Shown: positions 28,450-39,310, counted from the stretch's first letter. The stretch: 64,000 nucleotides of DNA from Arenibacter sp. 6A1 (GCF_012272855.1 NZ_JAAXCQ010000005.1:1-64000); one strand, 5' to 3'. Program-made: numbers and translations. Notes: a model not told the origin generated them from the sequence alone.

Positions 28450-29064
28450 TTAATCCTTAAAAAGGAGTTCTGGCAAATCCTCGGATACGGTTTGATCTTG
28501 ATATTCCAAGGTCCACCCCATACTATTGGTCAAAATATAAAATTTGGAAAGTTCGCTTATCAACCTATTCTTAGCATTAGATTTTAAGGAAGAGGCTTCT
28601 ATTTTCTTCCGTAAAGACGCATTGACCGTCTTTTTAATCTTGTTATAATCTTCGGCCTTAAACGGATTTAAATAATCGGCCGTAACGTCGTAATATTCAA
28701 AATCCGGATAGATTTTAACCTCCGCAGGAGGCAGACTTAGGATTCGTAGCGTTTTTTGGCTTTCGTCTATTTCAAAGCTTATCAGACTTAGATCGTAAGC
28801 AATATTTACCTCAGCATTCACCACAACCAGCGCTCTTTTATCTGCTGTAAGTAAAGCGCCGAACAATTTCTGGGAATCCTTATAGGTATATACTTCCGAA
28901 AAATGCACCTCAGTAACGATAAGCTTCGACACATTGTCTATCTGCTTTTGCAGCAGCATGGAATTTTCCTGAAGAATAGACGCGTCATTTTCTTTGGTTT
29001 TCCATGATTTAAAGACCAAAAAGGCCGCCAATATCAATATTACACCTATGAGTACCTTTTTCAT
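28450..29064 (-). CDS. DUF4230 family membrane-anchored protein
   Basis: The 204-residue product has one N-terminal membrane helix (about 4-20) and a soluble domain with KLIVTEVHFSEVYTYKDSQ, ALVVVNAEVNIAYDLSLISF and LPPAEVKIYPDFEYYDV, the DUF4230 pattern. A role in the envelope is likely but undefined. It starts 4 bp after the GSCFA gene and is probably cotranscribed. Confidence 0.85.
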   Translation of the reverse strand: MKKVLIGVILILAAFLVFKSWKTKENDASILQENSMLLQKQIDNVSKLIVTEVHFSEVYTYKDSQKLFGALLTADKRALVVVNAEVNIAYDLSLISFEIDESQKTLRILSLPPAEVKIYPDFEYYDVTADYLNPFKAEDYNKIKKTVNASLRKKIEASSLKSNAKNRLISELSKFYILTNSMGWTLEYQDQTVSEDLPELLFKD

Positions 29065-29068
29065 GCCC

Positions 29069-30013
29069 TTAAAATTTCATAAATGAATGATCACTTTGTA
29101 GCTGCTGTATTTTTTGCTCCAATGTCTTTAAAAATTCCAGGTGTTTTTCTGCTTTGGGATTAAAGGGCCTGTGCTGCAACCCTTTCTGAACAGCATCGAC
29201 TTTTTTCATGATGGCAGCGGTACTATCGGAAAGGCAAACCTCACGGAATTTCTCCCAAATATAATTTATAGCCAAGGCATTAGGATGTACCATATCCTCG
29301 TTATAGAAGCGGTAATCGCGCAGTTCGTCCATCATAATCTCATAAGAAGGAAAATAGGACGTTTGATCTTGGGAGCATACGTTGTGAAGGGCCGTTATTA
29401 AATGAGCCTTACTTCGTTGGTTTTCTACAAAACCATCCTTTAAATGGCGTACTGGGGAAATGGTAAATATCAGCCTGCAATTTTTGTTGACCGATTTTAT
29501 TTGGGCAATAATATTCTCCAAGCATGCTGCGATAGCATCGACCTCCAAAATTTCATTGGAAAACTCCGCCTGGGGCACTTTGTGACAATTTGCTACCACG
29601 GCACCGGTTGTACGATTGCGATATACCCAGGCAGTCCCTAGCGTTATAATAATATGGCTTGCTTGTAACAACTGCTTAGCAGTATGTGCCAAACCATCAT
29701 TAAGCTTTTGTAGTAATGCCTCTTTGGAAATATCGCTCAGTGCGGAATGCGCATCAAAACAATGCCAACGTTCGTTGAAAAAGAAAACATCCTTGTCTGA
29801 ACATTGTTTATTGCCAATGGCATTTACGACAAGATTCTCTATGGCTTTGGGATGAAATAATATTCCAAAAGGGTTTTGCAATGCCCTAAACTTAAAATGG
29901 GCGAATTTCTCGCCCATATTTTCCACGAAACAAGACCCCAATAACAGCAACCGACTATTGTAATCAATAGGATCGGGCATTTTCTTTAGCTGTATTTGGG
30001 TCTGTAGTTTCAT
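29069..30013 (-). CDS. GSCFA-domain protein
   Basis: The 314-residue product has the family motif LLLGSCFVENMG with GSCF at 26-29, FGILFHPKAI, LGTAWVYRN and TISPVRHLKDG, then a C-terminal D..HPN segment (YNEDMVHPNALAINYIW). This is the SGNH-hydrolase-like GSCFA family (PF08885), with Ser27 as likely nucleophile. Substrate unknown, possibly an acetylated cell-surface glycan. It lies between alaS (69 bp upstream) and the DUF4230 gene. Confidence 0.9.
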   Translation of the reverse strand: MKLQTQIQLKKMPDPIDYNSRLLLLGSCFVENMGEKFAHFKFRALQNPFGILFHPKAIENLVVNAIGNKQCSDKDVFFFNERWHCFDAHSALSDISKEALLQKLNDGLAHTAKQLLQASHIIITLGTAWVYRNRTTGAVVANCHKVPQAEFSNEILEVDAIAACLENIIAQIKSVNKNCRLIFTISPVRHLKDGFVENQRSKAHLITALHNVCSQDQTSYFPSYEIMMDELRDYRFYNEDMVHPNALAINYIWEKFREVCLSDSTAAIMKKVDAVQKGLQHRPFNPKAEKHLEFLKTLEQKIQQLQSDHSFMKF

Positions 30014-30082
30014 GTGTACTAATACTTCTGTTTCCCTTATGTATTCACTATGACAAACGCCGAGATTGTAACTCCTAAGCGC

Positions 30083-32698
30083 CTATCCTAGATAATCCTT
30101 TGCCTTTTCCAAGGCTTCGGCAATACCGTTAGGATTTTTACCTCCTGCCGTGGCAAAGAAAGGTTGTCCCCCTCCTCCACCTTGGATATATTTCCCTAAT
30201 TCGCGAACGATGGTTCCAGCATTAAGACTTTTTTGTGCTACCAATTCCTTGGAGATATAACAAGACAACAGTGCTTTCCCCTCATTTTCCGCGGCAAACA
30301 ATAAGAAAAGGTTGTCCTTATTATTTCCCATTTCAAAAGAAAGATCTTTAATCCCTGCGGCATCCAAGGTTAATTGTTTGGCCAAAAACTGTACCCCGTT
30401 TACTTCGGTCAACTCCTGTAACAACTCTCCTTTTAAGTTTTTTGCTTTTTCCTTTAAAAGCGCTTCAACCTGTTTTTTCAACAGAGAATTTTCTTCTTGC
30501 AGGGCTGTCACGGATTTTACCGGATCGGCCGTATTGTTCAATAAGTCCTTTATTTCGAATAACATCTTGTTGTTTTCGGAATAAAAATCCTTTACCGCAT
30601 CGGAGGTAATTGCTTCGATTCTTCGAATACCTGCTGCTACGGCCCCTTCGGACTTGATTTTAAAATGCCATATATCGCCCGTATTCTGCACGTGCGTTCC
30701 TCCACATAGTTCTACCGACTGTCCAAAACGGATCGTTCTTACTGCATCGCCGTACTTTTCTCCGAACAAAGCCATGGCACCTTGCTCCAGAGCTTCCTCC
30801 ATAGGAATGTTCCTGTTTTCTACTAAGGGCAAATTACCGCTAATTCGGGCATTCACGAAATTCTCTACTTCCCTTAGTTCGTCTACGGTAAGTTTTGCAA
30901 AATGCGAAAAATCGAATCGCAGATATTTGGAGTGTACTGCCGATCCTTTTTGTTCTACATGCTCTCCCAACACCTCACGTAAAGCTTGGTGCAACAAATG
31001 GGTAGCCGTATGGTTAGCGGCGGTTCTTTGGCGTTGTTTCTTATCGACAACCGCCTTAAATTTATCGGTCAGCGTGGCCGGAAGTTCTTTAGAGAAATGT
31101 ACGATTTCGTTATTTTCTCTTTTCGTATCCAAGATATAGACCACATCTCCGTTCACGAGTTCCAAGTAACCTTTATCGCCTACTTGTCCTCCTCCTTCCG
31201 GATAAAATGGCGTTAGGTTAAATACCATTTGGAATTGCTCGCCTTCTTTTTTAGAGGTTACTTTTCTATATTTCACCAACTTTACGCTGGCCTCTAGCAT
31301 ATCGTAACCTACAAATTCTTGTTCGTTATCACTATCGAGCACCACCCAGTCTTCCTTAGATACTTCGGAGGCAGACCTAGAACGATTCTTTTGTTCTTGC
31401 ATGGCAATTTCAAAGCCTTTTTCATCGAGCTCATATCCACGCTCCCCAAGAATTAAGGCTGTTAAATCTATAGGAAAACCAAAAGTATCATAAAGCTCAA
31501 ATGCTTTTCTACCGTCTATCGTTTTTCCTTTGTTGTTAGCGACTATGTTATCGAGCAACACCAAACCTTGATCCAATGTCTTTAAAAAGGAGTGTTCCTC
31601 TTCTTTCACAACATTCTCTATCAACTGTCTTTGGTCTCTTAATTCTGGGAACGCATCTCCCATAGTATCCGAAAGTACTTTTACCAATCGGTACATAAAT
31701 GGTTCCTTGGTATCTAGGAAAGTAAATCCGTATCTAATGGCACGCCTTAAGATTCTACGGATAACATATCCTGCCCCTGTATTACTTGGCAACTGTCCGT
31801 CTGCTATAGAAAAGGACACGGCCCTGATATGGTCTGCAATTACTCTAATAGCTATGTTTACAGCCTCGTCCTTTGCATATTTAGCATTGGTGATAGTTTC
31901 TATTTCACGGATGATCGGTGTAAACACATCGGTGTCGTAGTTAGATTGTACCCCTTGCATCACCATACAAAGACGTTCAAACCCCATTCCGGTATCTACG
32001 TGTTTAGAAGGCAGGGATTCTAAATCCCCATTGGCCTTCCTATTGTACTGCATAAATACCAAGTTCCATATTTCTACCACTTGCGGGTGGTCTTGGTTTA
32101 CAAGGCTAGCACCAGATACTTTTGCTTTTTCTGCTGCAGGGCGAATATCGACATGAATCTCTGAACAAGGCCCACATGGCCCTTGGTCGCCCATTTCCCA
32201 AAAATTATCTTTTTTATTTCCAAAAAGGATCTTGTCTTCTGCTACGATTCCACGCCATAATTCTAAGGCCTCCTCATCTTTTGCCAAGTTATCCTTGTCC
32301 GTACTTCCTTCAAAAACGGTCACGTACAGACAGTCCTTATCTATCTTACATACTTCTGTCAAAAACTCCCAGGCCCATGCTATAGCTTCTTCTTTAAAAT
32401 AATCACCAAAACTCCAGTTCCCCAACATTTCGAACATGGTATGATGGTACGTATCTTTCCCTACCTCTTCCAAATCGTTATGTTTCCCACTTACCCTCAA
32501 ACATTTTTGAGTGTCTACGACTCTTGTCTCTTTAGGGATAGAATTCCCTAAAAAGAACTCCTTAAACTGATTCATACCGGCATTGGTAAACATCAGTGTA
32601 GGGTCGTCTTTTATGACCATGGGTGCCGAAGGCACTATCTTATGTGATTTTTCCTTAAAAAATTCTAAAAACTTGGCTCTAATGTCTTGGGATTTCAT
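30083..32698 (-). CDS. alaS: Alanyl-tRNA synthetase
   Basis: The 871-residue class II synthetase begins [20 protein letters not shown] and has [20 protein letters not shown], the conserved catalytic segment. The editing domain carries [11 protein letters not shown] near residue 560 and the zinc-binding CGGTH near 666. The C-Ala/DHHA1 part ends [21 protein letters not shown]. All usual domains are present. On the minus strand TATTTTTG at 32780-32787 is a possible -7 box. Confidence 0.97.
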   Translation of the reverse strand: MKSQDIRAKFLEFFKEKSHKIVPSAPMVIKDDPTLMFTNAGMNQFKEFFLGNSIPKETRVVDTQKCLRVSGKHNDLEEVGKDTYHHTMFEMLGNWSFGDYFKEEAIAWAWEFLTEVCKIDKDCLYVTVFEGSTDKDNLAKDEEALELWRGIVAEDKILFGNKKDNFWEMGDQGPCGPCSEIHVDIRPAAEKAKVSGASLVNQDHPQVVEIWNLVFMQYNRKANGDLESLPSKHVDTGMGFERLCMVMQGVQSNYDTDVFTPIIREIETITNAKYAKDEAVNIAIRVIADHIRAVSFSIADGQLPSNTGAGYVIRRILRRAIRYGFTFLDTKEPFMYRLVKVLSDTMGDAFPELRDQRQLIENVVKEEEHSFLKTLDQGLVLLDNIVANNKGKTIDGRKAFELYDTFGFPIDLTALILGERGYELDEKGFEIAMQEQKNRSRSASEVSKEDWVVLDSDNEQEFVGYDMLEASVKLVKYRKVTSKKEGEQFQMVFNLTPFYPEGGGQVGDKGYLELVNGDVVYILDTKRENNEIVHFSKELPATLTDKFKAVVDKKQRQRTAANHTATHLLHQALREVLGEHVEQKGSAVHSKYLRFDFSHFAKLTVDELREVENFVNARISGNLPLVENRNIPMEEALEQGAMALFGEKYGDAVRTIRFGQSVELCGGTHVQNTGDIWHFKIKSEGAVAAGIRRIEAITSDAVKDFYSENNKMLFEIKDLLNNTADPVKSVTALQEENSLLKKQVEALLKEKAKNLKGELLQELTEVNGVQFLAKQLTLDAAGIKDLSFEMGNNKDNLFLLFAAENEGKALLSCYISKELVAQKSLNAGTIVRELGKYIQGGGGGQPFFATAGGKNPNGIAEALEKAKDYLG

Positions 32699-32802
32699 CT
32701 AAATTGATAAGCTTTTTATAATTTTAACAGTTCGTAGCAAACATTTATTAAATTTGCCTGTTATCTAAAGTTACAACGGCAAAAATAGCATAAATTACAT
32801 TC

Positions 32803-33780
32803 ATGTCTAAGGTAAAATATTATTACGATCCAGACACCTTATCTTATCGAAAGATAGAGGCTAAGAAATCTAGAAGATACAGGAACATTTCCCTGTTCAT
32901 TCTAGGGGCATTTATTTTTGGTTTCCTCGGACTTATTTTTCTCTTGAACACTAATTTAATCAATACGCCCAAAGAACTTTCTCTTCAGCGCGAAGTTAAA
33001 AACTACGAGCTACAATTTGAACTATTAAACAAAAAAATGGGCCAGATAGAGCAAGTTTTGGCCAATATTGAGGAAAGGGACAATAATATTTACCGATTAT
33101 ATTTTGAAGCCAATCCTATTCCAGAAGAACAACGCCGTGCTGGTTTTGGGGGCGTAAACCGTTACAATGCTTTGGAAGGCTTTAACAACTCGGAAATGAT
33201 CATCGCAACGAGCAAACGTTTGGATATCATTCAAAAACAAATGGTCATTCAATCCAAATCTTTGGACGAAATCACCAAACTTGCAGGAGAAAAAGAAAAG
33301 CTCTTAGCTTCCATTCCGGCCATACAACCCATTACCAACAAAGAACTTACCCGAATGGCTTCTGGTTACGGCTGGCGTTCGGATCCGTTTACCAAGGCCC
33401 GAAAAATGCATTGGGGAATGGATTTCACCGCTCCAAAAGGTACTCCGGTCTATGCCTCTGGCGACGGAAAAATATCGAGGGCAGACAATAATTCCTCTGG
33501 ATACGGAAAGCACATAAGAATAGAGCACGGATATGGCTATATGAGTCTATACGGCCATTTAAGCCAATACAACGTTAAACCAGGTCAAAAAGTAAAAAGA
33601 GGCGACCTTATTGGGTTTGTTGGGAGTACCGGCCGTTCGCAAGCACCCCATTTGCATTACGAGGTGTGGAAAGACGACCAGCGTACCAACCCCATTAATT
33701 TCTATTACGGAAGTTTAACGGCAGAAGAATTTGAAAATATGTTGAAACTGGCTAATCAAGAAAACCAATCCTTGGATTAA
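32803..33780 (+). CDS. Membrane-anchored M23 metallopeptidase
   Basis: The 325-residue product has a cytoplasmic basic N-terminus, one membrane helix (about 29-50), a coiled-coil region (about 58-95, QFELLNKKMGQIEQVLANIE) and a C-terminal LytM/M23 domain (about 185-310). Zinc ligands are in MHWGMDFTAP and HLHYEVW. It would cleave or regulate cleavage of peptidoglycan cross-links. The -7 box TAAATTTG (32749-32756) lies upstream. The MerR gene overlaps its stop by one base (TAATG), so the two are coupled. Confidence 0.92.
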   Translation: MSKVKYYYDPDTLSYRKIEAKKSRRYRNISLFILGAFIFGFLGLIFLLNTNLINTPKELSLQREVKNYELQFELLNKKMGQIEQVLANIEERDNNIYRLYFEANPIPEEQRRAGFGGVNRYNALEGFNNSEMIIATSKRLDIIQKQMVIQSKSLDEITKLAGEKEKLLASIPAIQPITNKELTRMASGYGWRSDPFTKARKMHWGMDFTAPKGTPVYASGDGKISRADNNSSGYGKHIRIEHGYGYMSLYGHLSQYNVKPGQKVKRGDLIGFVGSTGRSQAPHLHYEVWKDDQRTNPINFYYGSLTAEEFENMLKLANQENQSLD

Positions 33781-34109
33781 TGCATATAGATCTTCCAGAG
33801 AAACGATATTACAGTATTGGCGAGGTTGCCGATGCCTTTGAGGTAAACACTTCCCTAATTCGGTTTTGGGAAAAGGAATTTGATGTGCTAAAGCCTAAGA
33901 AAAATGCAAAGGGCAATAGAAAATTTACCCCCCAGGACATTAAAAACCTACAGCTGATTTACCACTTGGTAAAAGAACGTGGTTTTACCTTGGAAGGCGC
34001 AAAATTACACCTCAAGGAAGATAAGTCTAAAACCCTATCTACTTTTGATGTCATCCAAAAACTGGAAAAGGTAAAAGCAGAACTAATAAAAATTAAAAAT
34101 CAACTTTAA
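33780..34109 (+). CDS. MerR-family transcriptional regulator
   Basis: The 109-residue product has an N-terminal winged helix-turn-helix: YYSIGEVADAFEVNTSLIRF, WEKEFDVLKPKKNAKGNRKF and TPQDIKNLQLIYHLVKERGF. A short helical dimerisation tail follows and there is no C-terminal ligand domain. This short form is widespread in Flavobacteriia next to the M23 peptidase and LemA genes. The target is unknown; its location suggests the operon itself or envelope genes. Confidence 0.9.
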   Translation: MHIDLPEKRYYSIGEVADAFEVNTSLIRFWEKEFDVLKPKKNAKGNRKFTPQDIKNLQLIYHLVKERGFTLEGAKLHLKEDKSKTLSTFDVIQKLEKVKAELIKIKNQL

Positions 34110-34128
34110 AAATTAAAACACCCCTACT

Positions 34129-34728
34129 ATGAAAAAATGGTTAATTGCGTTAGGTATTATACTTGTTTTGGCTTTTGGTCTTTACCGATGGGCTGTAAAC
34201 TTTAACAACACTGCCATTGAGCTTAAAGAAAGCTCTACCCAGAACTGGGCGAACGTAGAAAGTGCTTACCAAAGAAGGAACGACCTGATAGGCAATCTTG
34301 TAAAAACCGTACAGGGAGCTGCAGATTTTGAAAAGAACACCTTAACAGATGTTATCGAAGCAAGAGCAAAAGCTACTTCTGTAAGTATTGACCCAACGAA
34401 TATTACACCAGAACAATTGGCCAAATTCAATGAAGTACAAGGCGGACTTAGCGGTGCTTTAAAGAGCCTATTGGTAACGGTAGAGCGCTACCCGGAATTA
34501 AAGGCCAACCAAAACTTCTTGGAATTGCAAGCACAGTTAGAAGGAACCGAAAACAGAATTAACGTAGAGCGCAATAGGTTTAACGAAACCGTAATGCCTT
34601 ATAACAAGCATATAAAAATATTCCCGAATTCTATTTTAGCCGGCGTATTCGACTTTAAGGAATTGGCTTATTTTAAAGCAGATGCAGGAGCCGAAAAGGC
34701 ACCAGAAGTAAATTTCGAATTCAACTAA
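34129..34728 (+). CDS. LemA family protein
   Basis: The 199-residue product has an N-terminal membrane helix (about 4-22) and the LemA helical bundle: QNWANVESAYQRRNDLIGNL, LTDVIEARAKATS and VERYPELKANQNFLELQAQL, ending YNKHIKIFPNSILAGVF. LemA proteins occur with TPM-domain proteins, as here, in an operon; function of the module is unclear. It begins 19 bp after the MerR gene. Confidence 0.93.
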   Translation: MKKWLIALGIILVLAFGLYRWAVNFNNTAIELKESSTQNWANVESAYQRRNDLIGNLVKTVQGAADFEKNTLTDVIEARAKATSVSIDPTNITPEQLAKFNEVQGGLSGALKSLLVTVERYPELKANQNFLELQAQLEGTENRINVERNRFNETVMPYNKHIKIFPNSILAGVFDFKELAYFKADAGAEKAPEVNFEFN

Positions 34729-34738
34729 AATAAGTCCA

Positions 34739-35176
34739 ATGACAGAAGTAGAAAATTTTTTAACCCCCGAGGACGAACAGGAGATAGTGAATACTATTGT
34801 CCAGGCTGAAAAAAACACTTCTGGCGAAATCAGGGTTCATATAGAAGGGCATACCGACCTAGATCATTTTGACCGAGCCAAGGAGGTTTTCCATTTTTTG
34901 AAAATGGACAATACCAAGGAAGAAAACGGGGTCCTGATCTATGTGGCTGTTAACGACAAAAAGTTTGTTATTTTCGGCGATAGCGGTATCAACAAGGTAG
35001 TCCCCAATAACTTTTGGGATGCTACCAAAGACGTCATTCAGAACCAATTTAAAAAAGGAAACTTTAAACAAGGAATAATCGATGGTATATTACAAGCAGG
35101 GGAAGCGTTGCAAAAACATTTCCCCTGGAACCACGACACCACAAATGAACTGAGTAATGAAGTTTCTAAAGCATAG
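34739..35176 (+). CDS. TPM-domain protein, short form
   Basis: The 145-residue product is almost wholly a TPM (Psb32/YgcG-like) domain: EIVNTIVQAEKNTSGEIRVH, NGVLIYVAVNDKKFVIFGD, and NKVVPNNFWDATKDVI. It has no signal peptide or membrane helix, so it is probably cytoplasmic. The next TPM gene starts inside its last 20 bp. Confidence 0.9.
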   Translation: MTEVENFLTPEDEQEIVNTIVQAEKNTSGEIRVHIEGHTDLDHFDRAKEVFHFLKMDNTKEENGVLIYVAVNDKKFVIFGDSGINKVVPNNFWDATKDVIQNQFKKGNFKQGIIDGILQAGEALQKHFPWNHDTTNELSNEVSKA

Positions 35177-35954
35177 CTTACTTCTAGTATTATTTTTACA
35201 TTTCGCTTTTGGTTTTAGCCAATTTCCAATACCGGATAAACCAAAACTCCAAGAACAATCCAGTGTTTATGATTATATAAACCTATTATCTTCTGAACAA
35301 AAGAACAGCTTGGAACAAAAGCTGATCCGTTATTCGGACAGTACCTCTACCCAGATCGTCATTGCTATTATTGCTTCTACGGAAGGTGAAAGCATTAACT
35401 ATTTGGGCGCCCAATGGGGTCAAAAATGGGGTATTGGACAAGCCAAGGAAGACAACGGCCTATTGGTTATCTTAGCCAAGGACGACCGAAAAATAGCCAT
35501 TAATACCGGCTATGGTATTGAACACCTTATCACCGATGCCCTTTCTAAAAGAATTATAGAAAGGGTCATTATCCCAGAATTTAAACGGAACAATTTTTAT
35601 GGGGGACTGAACAAAGGAAGTGATGCCATTTTTATGGCGCTCAATGGCGAATTTAAACAAGGACCTACGAAAGCCAAAGACAAAGGGCTTCCTTTTGAAT
35701 CCTTTTTGCCGTTCATTATATTTATCGTGATCCTCATTATTCTATCAGCCAGAAGTGGCGGTAAGGGCAATAACAGCGGCGGTGGCCGTTCTAGAGGAAT
35801 GGACCTGCTCGATATTATTATCCTTAGCAGCATGGGCCGCGGCGGGTACGGCGGCGGATCATCGGGAGGCGGTTTTAGCGGCGGAGGCGGAGGCTTCGGC
35901 GGTGGCTTTGGTGGCGGTGGCTTTGGCGGAGGAGGCTCCTCGGGGAGCTGGTAA
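35157..35954 (+). CDS. TPM-domain protein with signal peptide and Gly-rich tail (YgcG-like)
   Basis: The 265-residue product has a signal peptide (about 1-20, ending GFSQ), a periplasmic TPM domain (about 30-180, with SVYDYINLLSSEQKNSLEQK and STQIVIAIIASTEGES), one membrane helix (about 182-198) and a cytoplasmic or exposed Gly/Ser/Phe-rich tail (about 225-265). This architecture matches YgcG-like proteins. It overlaps the previous TPM gene by 20 bp, implying translational coupling. LemA, TPM and TPM form a conserved envelope module. Confidence 0.92.
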   Translation: MKFLKHSLLLVLFLHFAFGFSQFPIPDKPKLQEQSSVYDYINLLSSEQKNSLEQKLIRYSDSTSTQIVIAIIASTEGESINYLGAQWGQKWGIGQAKEDNGLLVILAKDDRKIAINTGYGIEHLITDALSKRIIERVIIPEFKRNNFYGGLNKGSDAIFMALNGEFKQGPTKAKDKGLPFESFLPFIIFIVILIILSARSGGKGNNSGGGRSRGMDLLDIIILSSMGRGGYGGGSSGGGFSGGGGGFGGGFGGGGFGGGGSSGSW

Positions 35955-36020
35955 ATTTGCCAAGGAAAATCCAGAACTCAAAACTGATAATAATTGTAAT
36001 CAGATCAACAGCATTACAAG

Positions 36021-36067
36021 AAAATCCCCTAGAGAAGTTTTTTATGATAACTTCCCTAGGGGATTTT
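36021..36067 (+). terminator. Terminator of the M23-MerR-LemA-TPM operon
   Basis: AAAATCCCCTAG (36021-36032) pairs with CTAGGGGATTTT (36055-36066), extended inward by GAAGTT/AACTTC, 67 bp after the last stop. Confidence 0.88.
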
Positions 36068-36150
36068 TAAATCTGTATGCCAGCGCTACCTTTAATAAAG
36101 GATGGCAACCACCATTGTATCAGCCAAGGGTACGATTCGGCCCCTAATGT

Positions 36151-36233
36151 GCGTTAGGGATAGCGGCGGCATCCCCGCAGCGAAGCAAGGGATATAGCCA
36201 AGAGCCCGCCCGACGAAGGAGGGAACGCCCAAA
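36151..36233 (+). repeat. Dispersed structured repeat, copy C
   Basis: A full-length 83-bp copy: GCGTTAGGGA, CGGCATCCCC, AAGGGATATAGCC, GCCCGCCCGAC, GGAGGGAACGCCC. GCGUU/AACGC closes the element; GGC-AUCCC pairs with GGGAU-AUA-GCC; CCCGCC pairs with GGAGGG apart from one G-A. That suggests a three-way junction. It lies between a terminated operon and the 3' end of the outer-membrane gene. Confidence 0.8.
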
Positions 36234-36325
36234 GCAGTAGCATAACGCCTATCGCACTTTAAATAGGCCCTTAACCCATACCGCTTTTCAACAACTTTTC
36301 CCTTCTTAAGGGGCTTACGAGGGCC

Positions 36326-39052
36326 TTACCTCATTCTGCCCATAGGTCTCTTACCTCCAAATTGGTCGAATTTATAGGAGAAACTGGCCATAAAGTACTG
36401 CTGCAGTACGGTTCCTTGGTAATCCTGAATATAATCGTCTCCCGTAGAGCGTCTGGTATTGATATTTTGATCGAGCAAATCGTACGCCAGTAGTTTTAGC
36501 GTTCCCTTTTTATCCATCACCTGAAGCCCCAAACTCATATTCCAAAAAATAGCGTCCTTTTTAAACCCAGGCCCCACATTGTCGTTGTAGCTATAGGTAA
36601 TATCGTTTTCCCAAATAATATTCTTTGGCCAATAAGAACTCAGTTTTAAACTGGCATTTTGAGCGGTTATTTTCACATCCTCATAACCTTCCAAGCTATA
36701 TTTGGTATGGTTTAAAGAAAGACCGTATCCGGGTTCAATTTCTATCAATTCCTTATAATTAAAGGTCGTAGATACGTAAGGATACATTCCAAAACTCTTG
36801 GCCTTTATTTTAACGCCATTAGAGTAGCTTACAGATTGCCCAAAATTTATACTTGGCCTTACATTAAATTTTAAGGTGTATAAACTATCCTTTTTAATCT
36901 GTTTGGTAAAGCCTGCCCCCATATAGCCGTTATAATTACCATTTACATTGGTATATCTGGTAGTCCTTAAAAAGTTCTCATCGATGACAGAAATAGAGGA
37001 AACCCTATCGTCTTGTATATTGACGCCCGAATACACATAAACACCACTGCGTTCTTTCCAATTGTAATCGCTGTAATAAAAATTTACACCGTGATTTACA
37101 GAAGGCAACAAATTAGGGTTCCCAATTACGATATTCAGCGGATTACTAACATTAGGCACTGGCTGCAATTGATTAATGGACGGTAAACTCAAATTTGAGT
37201 TATAGCGTAGATGAATTCTTTTGTTCTTGCCAAGCATATACCGGGCACTACTTCTAAACAACAGGTTTGTATACGTATTGGAAAAAGAGGTCTGCTGTAA
37301 GTAGTCCTGATTGCTAAGCTCGGACAATTTATAGGTAGCATAGACATCGAAAGAGAATTTTTCGCCATTCTTACGAATTCCTAAGGAGGGGGAATGTTGA
37401 ATGTTCTTAAAATTAAAATCGGAACTTAGCTCCATATTAAAATTGGTGTACCCAAAATCGTCTTCATCATAATCAAATACCTCTTTGGTATTATCGCTGC
37501 GATCATCTGCATACTCATAACCAACATCTAGGAATAATTCTTTTGTCAACGGCTGTCTATACCCCGCCTCTAGCTCGTAAGCATTACCCTTATTATTTAC
37601 TTGGGCACGTTGGTCCAGCGTTTCTTCATTCTCGGCATCTCCGAACAACCTGCGTATAGAATTTAGGTTCGATAGGTTTTTATTTTCCGTATTTCTATTG
37701 GAAAAGGAAAGGGTTACAAACCTCCCTAAGGTATCGAGTTTTTTCATAAAATTAATCCTGTTGGAATAATTCCGACGTACTCCATCGCTAGTCGTAAACT
37801 GCTCATTACTATTAATAAGAGCACCCCCTTCATTCCTAGAAACGTCCTTGCTAGTATTATAAGAATTTGTACGGTTAACGCTCAATGTTGGCTGTACAGA
37901 TATGCGAAAAGTCTCATCTATATCATACTCTAAGGTAGCGCCTCCCCTATTGGAGTTAGTACTCCCGTTAAAACTAGTTTCGGACTCTGAAAAATATCTA
38001 TTGTCGGGCAGTAAATTTTCTCTAAAGGTTTTCTGATTATTATATGTGTCCTCATAAGAAAACAGATAGTTTCCATCGGCTTTATATTTTCCTTTTTCAG
38101 AGTTCGCATAACTGCCTCCTATACTCGAAGATGTGGTAATTCCATTGCTAGAACCTGGACCTTCTGCCATGCTCCATCGGCGACTATTACCCCCCAAGCC
38201 TTCGAGCTCATCGTAGGAAAAACCAGAACTGTTTATATTGTTCGAACCGGTAATAACACTAATGCGCTCCTTGTCATTAAAGTAGTTAAACACCCCGTTA
38301 AGCTGATATCTGTCGTCCGTGCCATAGGCCGCTGCCACTCTTCCCATGACCCCTTTATTCTTGTCCTTTTTAATGGTCAGGTTAATGGTTTTTGTTTCCC
38401 CGTCACTATCTTCTCCGGTAAACTCTTGTTTCTTTGTTTTGGTATCGGTAATCTGGATCTTACTGATTATATCCTTTGGCAAACTTTTGGTAGCCACCTT
38501 AGGATCATTGCTAAAAAAGACCTGACCATTTACCAGTACTTGGTTTACTTCCTTACCATAAACCGTTATTTTCCCATCACTGTCTACATCTACCCCCGGC
38601 AATTTTTTAAGCACATCTTCTACCGAAGCGTCTGGCCTAGTTTTAAACGAATCGGCATTAAATTCCAGTGTATCTTTTTTTATGGTAATGGGCACTCTGT
38701 CTGCCACCAACTGCACACCGTCCAATTCTTGAGCTTGTTCTTGCAACTGCAGTTCTCCCAGCTCTAGCACCTTCTTAGGTTTTACATTTACCACCAATGG
38801 CTCGTAGCCGTTAAACGTAATAAAAACTTTCAATTCTGATAGTTTTGTTTTTCCTTCCAGGTCAAAAACACCTTTTTCGTTGGTAATGGTATAGGACACC
38901 AAGGAACTATCTTTTACAGATTCGGCATATATAGTAGATGCCTCTAAGGGTAGTTTGGAAAGGGCATCGACTACTTTTCCACGGATAGAAAAATCTTGGG
39001 AAAAAGCTGCGGTAGAAAAAACAAGAAATAAAGAAATCAGAATTTTCTTCAT
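36326..39052 (-). CDS. Outer membrane beta-barrel protein with carboxypeptidase-like and plug domains
   Basis: I use the ATG at 39052 (908 residues). The protein has a signal peptide (about 1-18, ending AFSQ), a CarboxypepD_reg-like domain (about 20-105, SIRGKVVDALSKLPLEAST), a plug with EDVLKKLPGVDVDSDGKITV and VNQVLVNGQVFF, then an outer-membrane barrel of the OMP_b-brl_3 type ending FMASFSYKFDQFGGKRPMGR. It is TonB-receptor-like but without a SusD partner; substrate unknown. Inverted copies of the dispersed repeat (36151-36233 and 39311-39393) bracket the gene. Confidence 0.88.
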   Translation of the reverse strand: MKKILISLFLVFSTAAFSQDFSIRGKVVDALSKLPLEASTIYAESVKDSSLVSYTITNEKGVFDLEGKTKLSELKVFITFNGYEPLVVNVKPKKVLELGELQLQEQAQELDGVQLVADRVPITIKKDTLEFNADSFKTRPDASVEDVLKKLPGVDVDSDGKITVYGKEVNQVLVNGQVFFSNDPKVATKSLPKDIISKIQITDTKTKKQEFTGEDSDGETKTINLTIKKDKNKGVMGRVAAAYGTDDRYQLNGVFNYFNDKERISVITGSNNINSSGFSYDELEGLGGNSRRWSMAEGPGSSNGITTSSSIGGSYANSEKGKYKADGNYLFSYEDTYNNQKTFRENLLPDNRYFSESETSFNGSTNSNRGGATLEYDIDETFRISVQPTLSVNRTNSYNTSKDVSRNEGGALINSNEQFTTSDGVRRNYSNRINFMKKLDTLGRFVTLSFSNRNTENKNLSNLNSIRRLFGDAENEETLDQRAQVNNKGNAYELEAGYRQPLTKELFLDVGYEYADDRSDNTKEVFDYDEDDFGYTNFNMELSSDFNFKNIQHSPSLGIRKNGEKFSFDVYATYKLSELSNQDYLQQTSFSNTYTNLLFRSSARYMLGKNKRIHLRYNSNLSLPSINQLQPVPNVSNPLNIVIGNPNLLPSVNHGVNFYYSDYNWKERSGVYVYSGVNIQDDRVSSISVIDENFLRTTRYTNVNGNYNGYMGAGFTKQIKKDSLYTLKFNVRPSINFGQSVSYSNGVKIKAKSFGMYPYVSTTFNYKELIEIEPGYGLSLNHTKYSLEGYEDVKITAQNASLKLSSYWPKNIIWENDITYSYNDNVGPGFKKDAIFWNMSLGLQVMDKKGTLKLLAYDLLDQNINTRRSTGDDYIQDYQGTVLQQYFMASFSYKFDQFGGKRPMGRMR

Positions 39053-39310
39053 GAAATACAAATGGTTATTTAGTTAATTATCAGGGCTCAAAACCGCCTA
39101 AATTAAAGTAAGCACCTACAGCACACAAAGGTTTAACAGAATTTTAGGAGCAACTCACCCCATATTCATTCCTTACTAAAACTAAAATAAGCAGTTCGCG
39201 CAGAGGAGCATAGGGCTTAAAAGATATACCGCATCCAAGATTATGTCCCAAAATTGGTGCATTCGGCCTGTATAAGGTTGGTATTACACGGAAAACCCAG
39301 TGGATAATAC

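Noticed and set aside
30654-31139. Plus-strand frame of 161 codons inside alaS
   Set aside because: Antisense of a conserved synthetase; long only because of codon bias.
35755-36147. Plus-strand Ala-rich frame of 130 codons
   Set aside because: It is the Gly-rich tail of the second TPM gene read in another frame.
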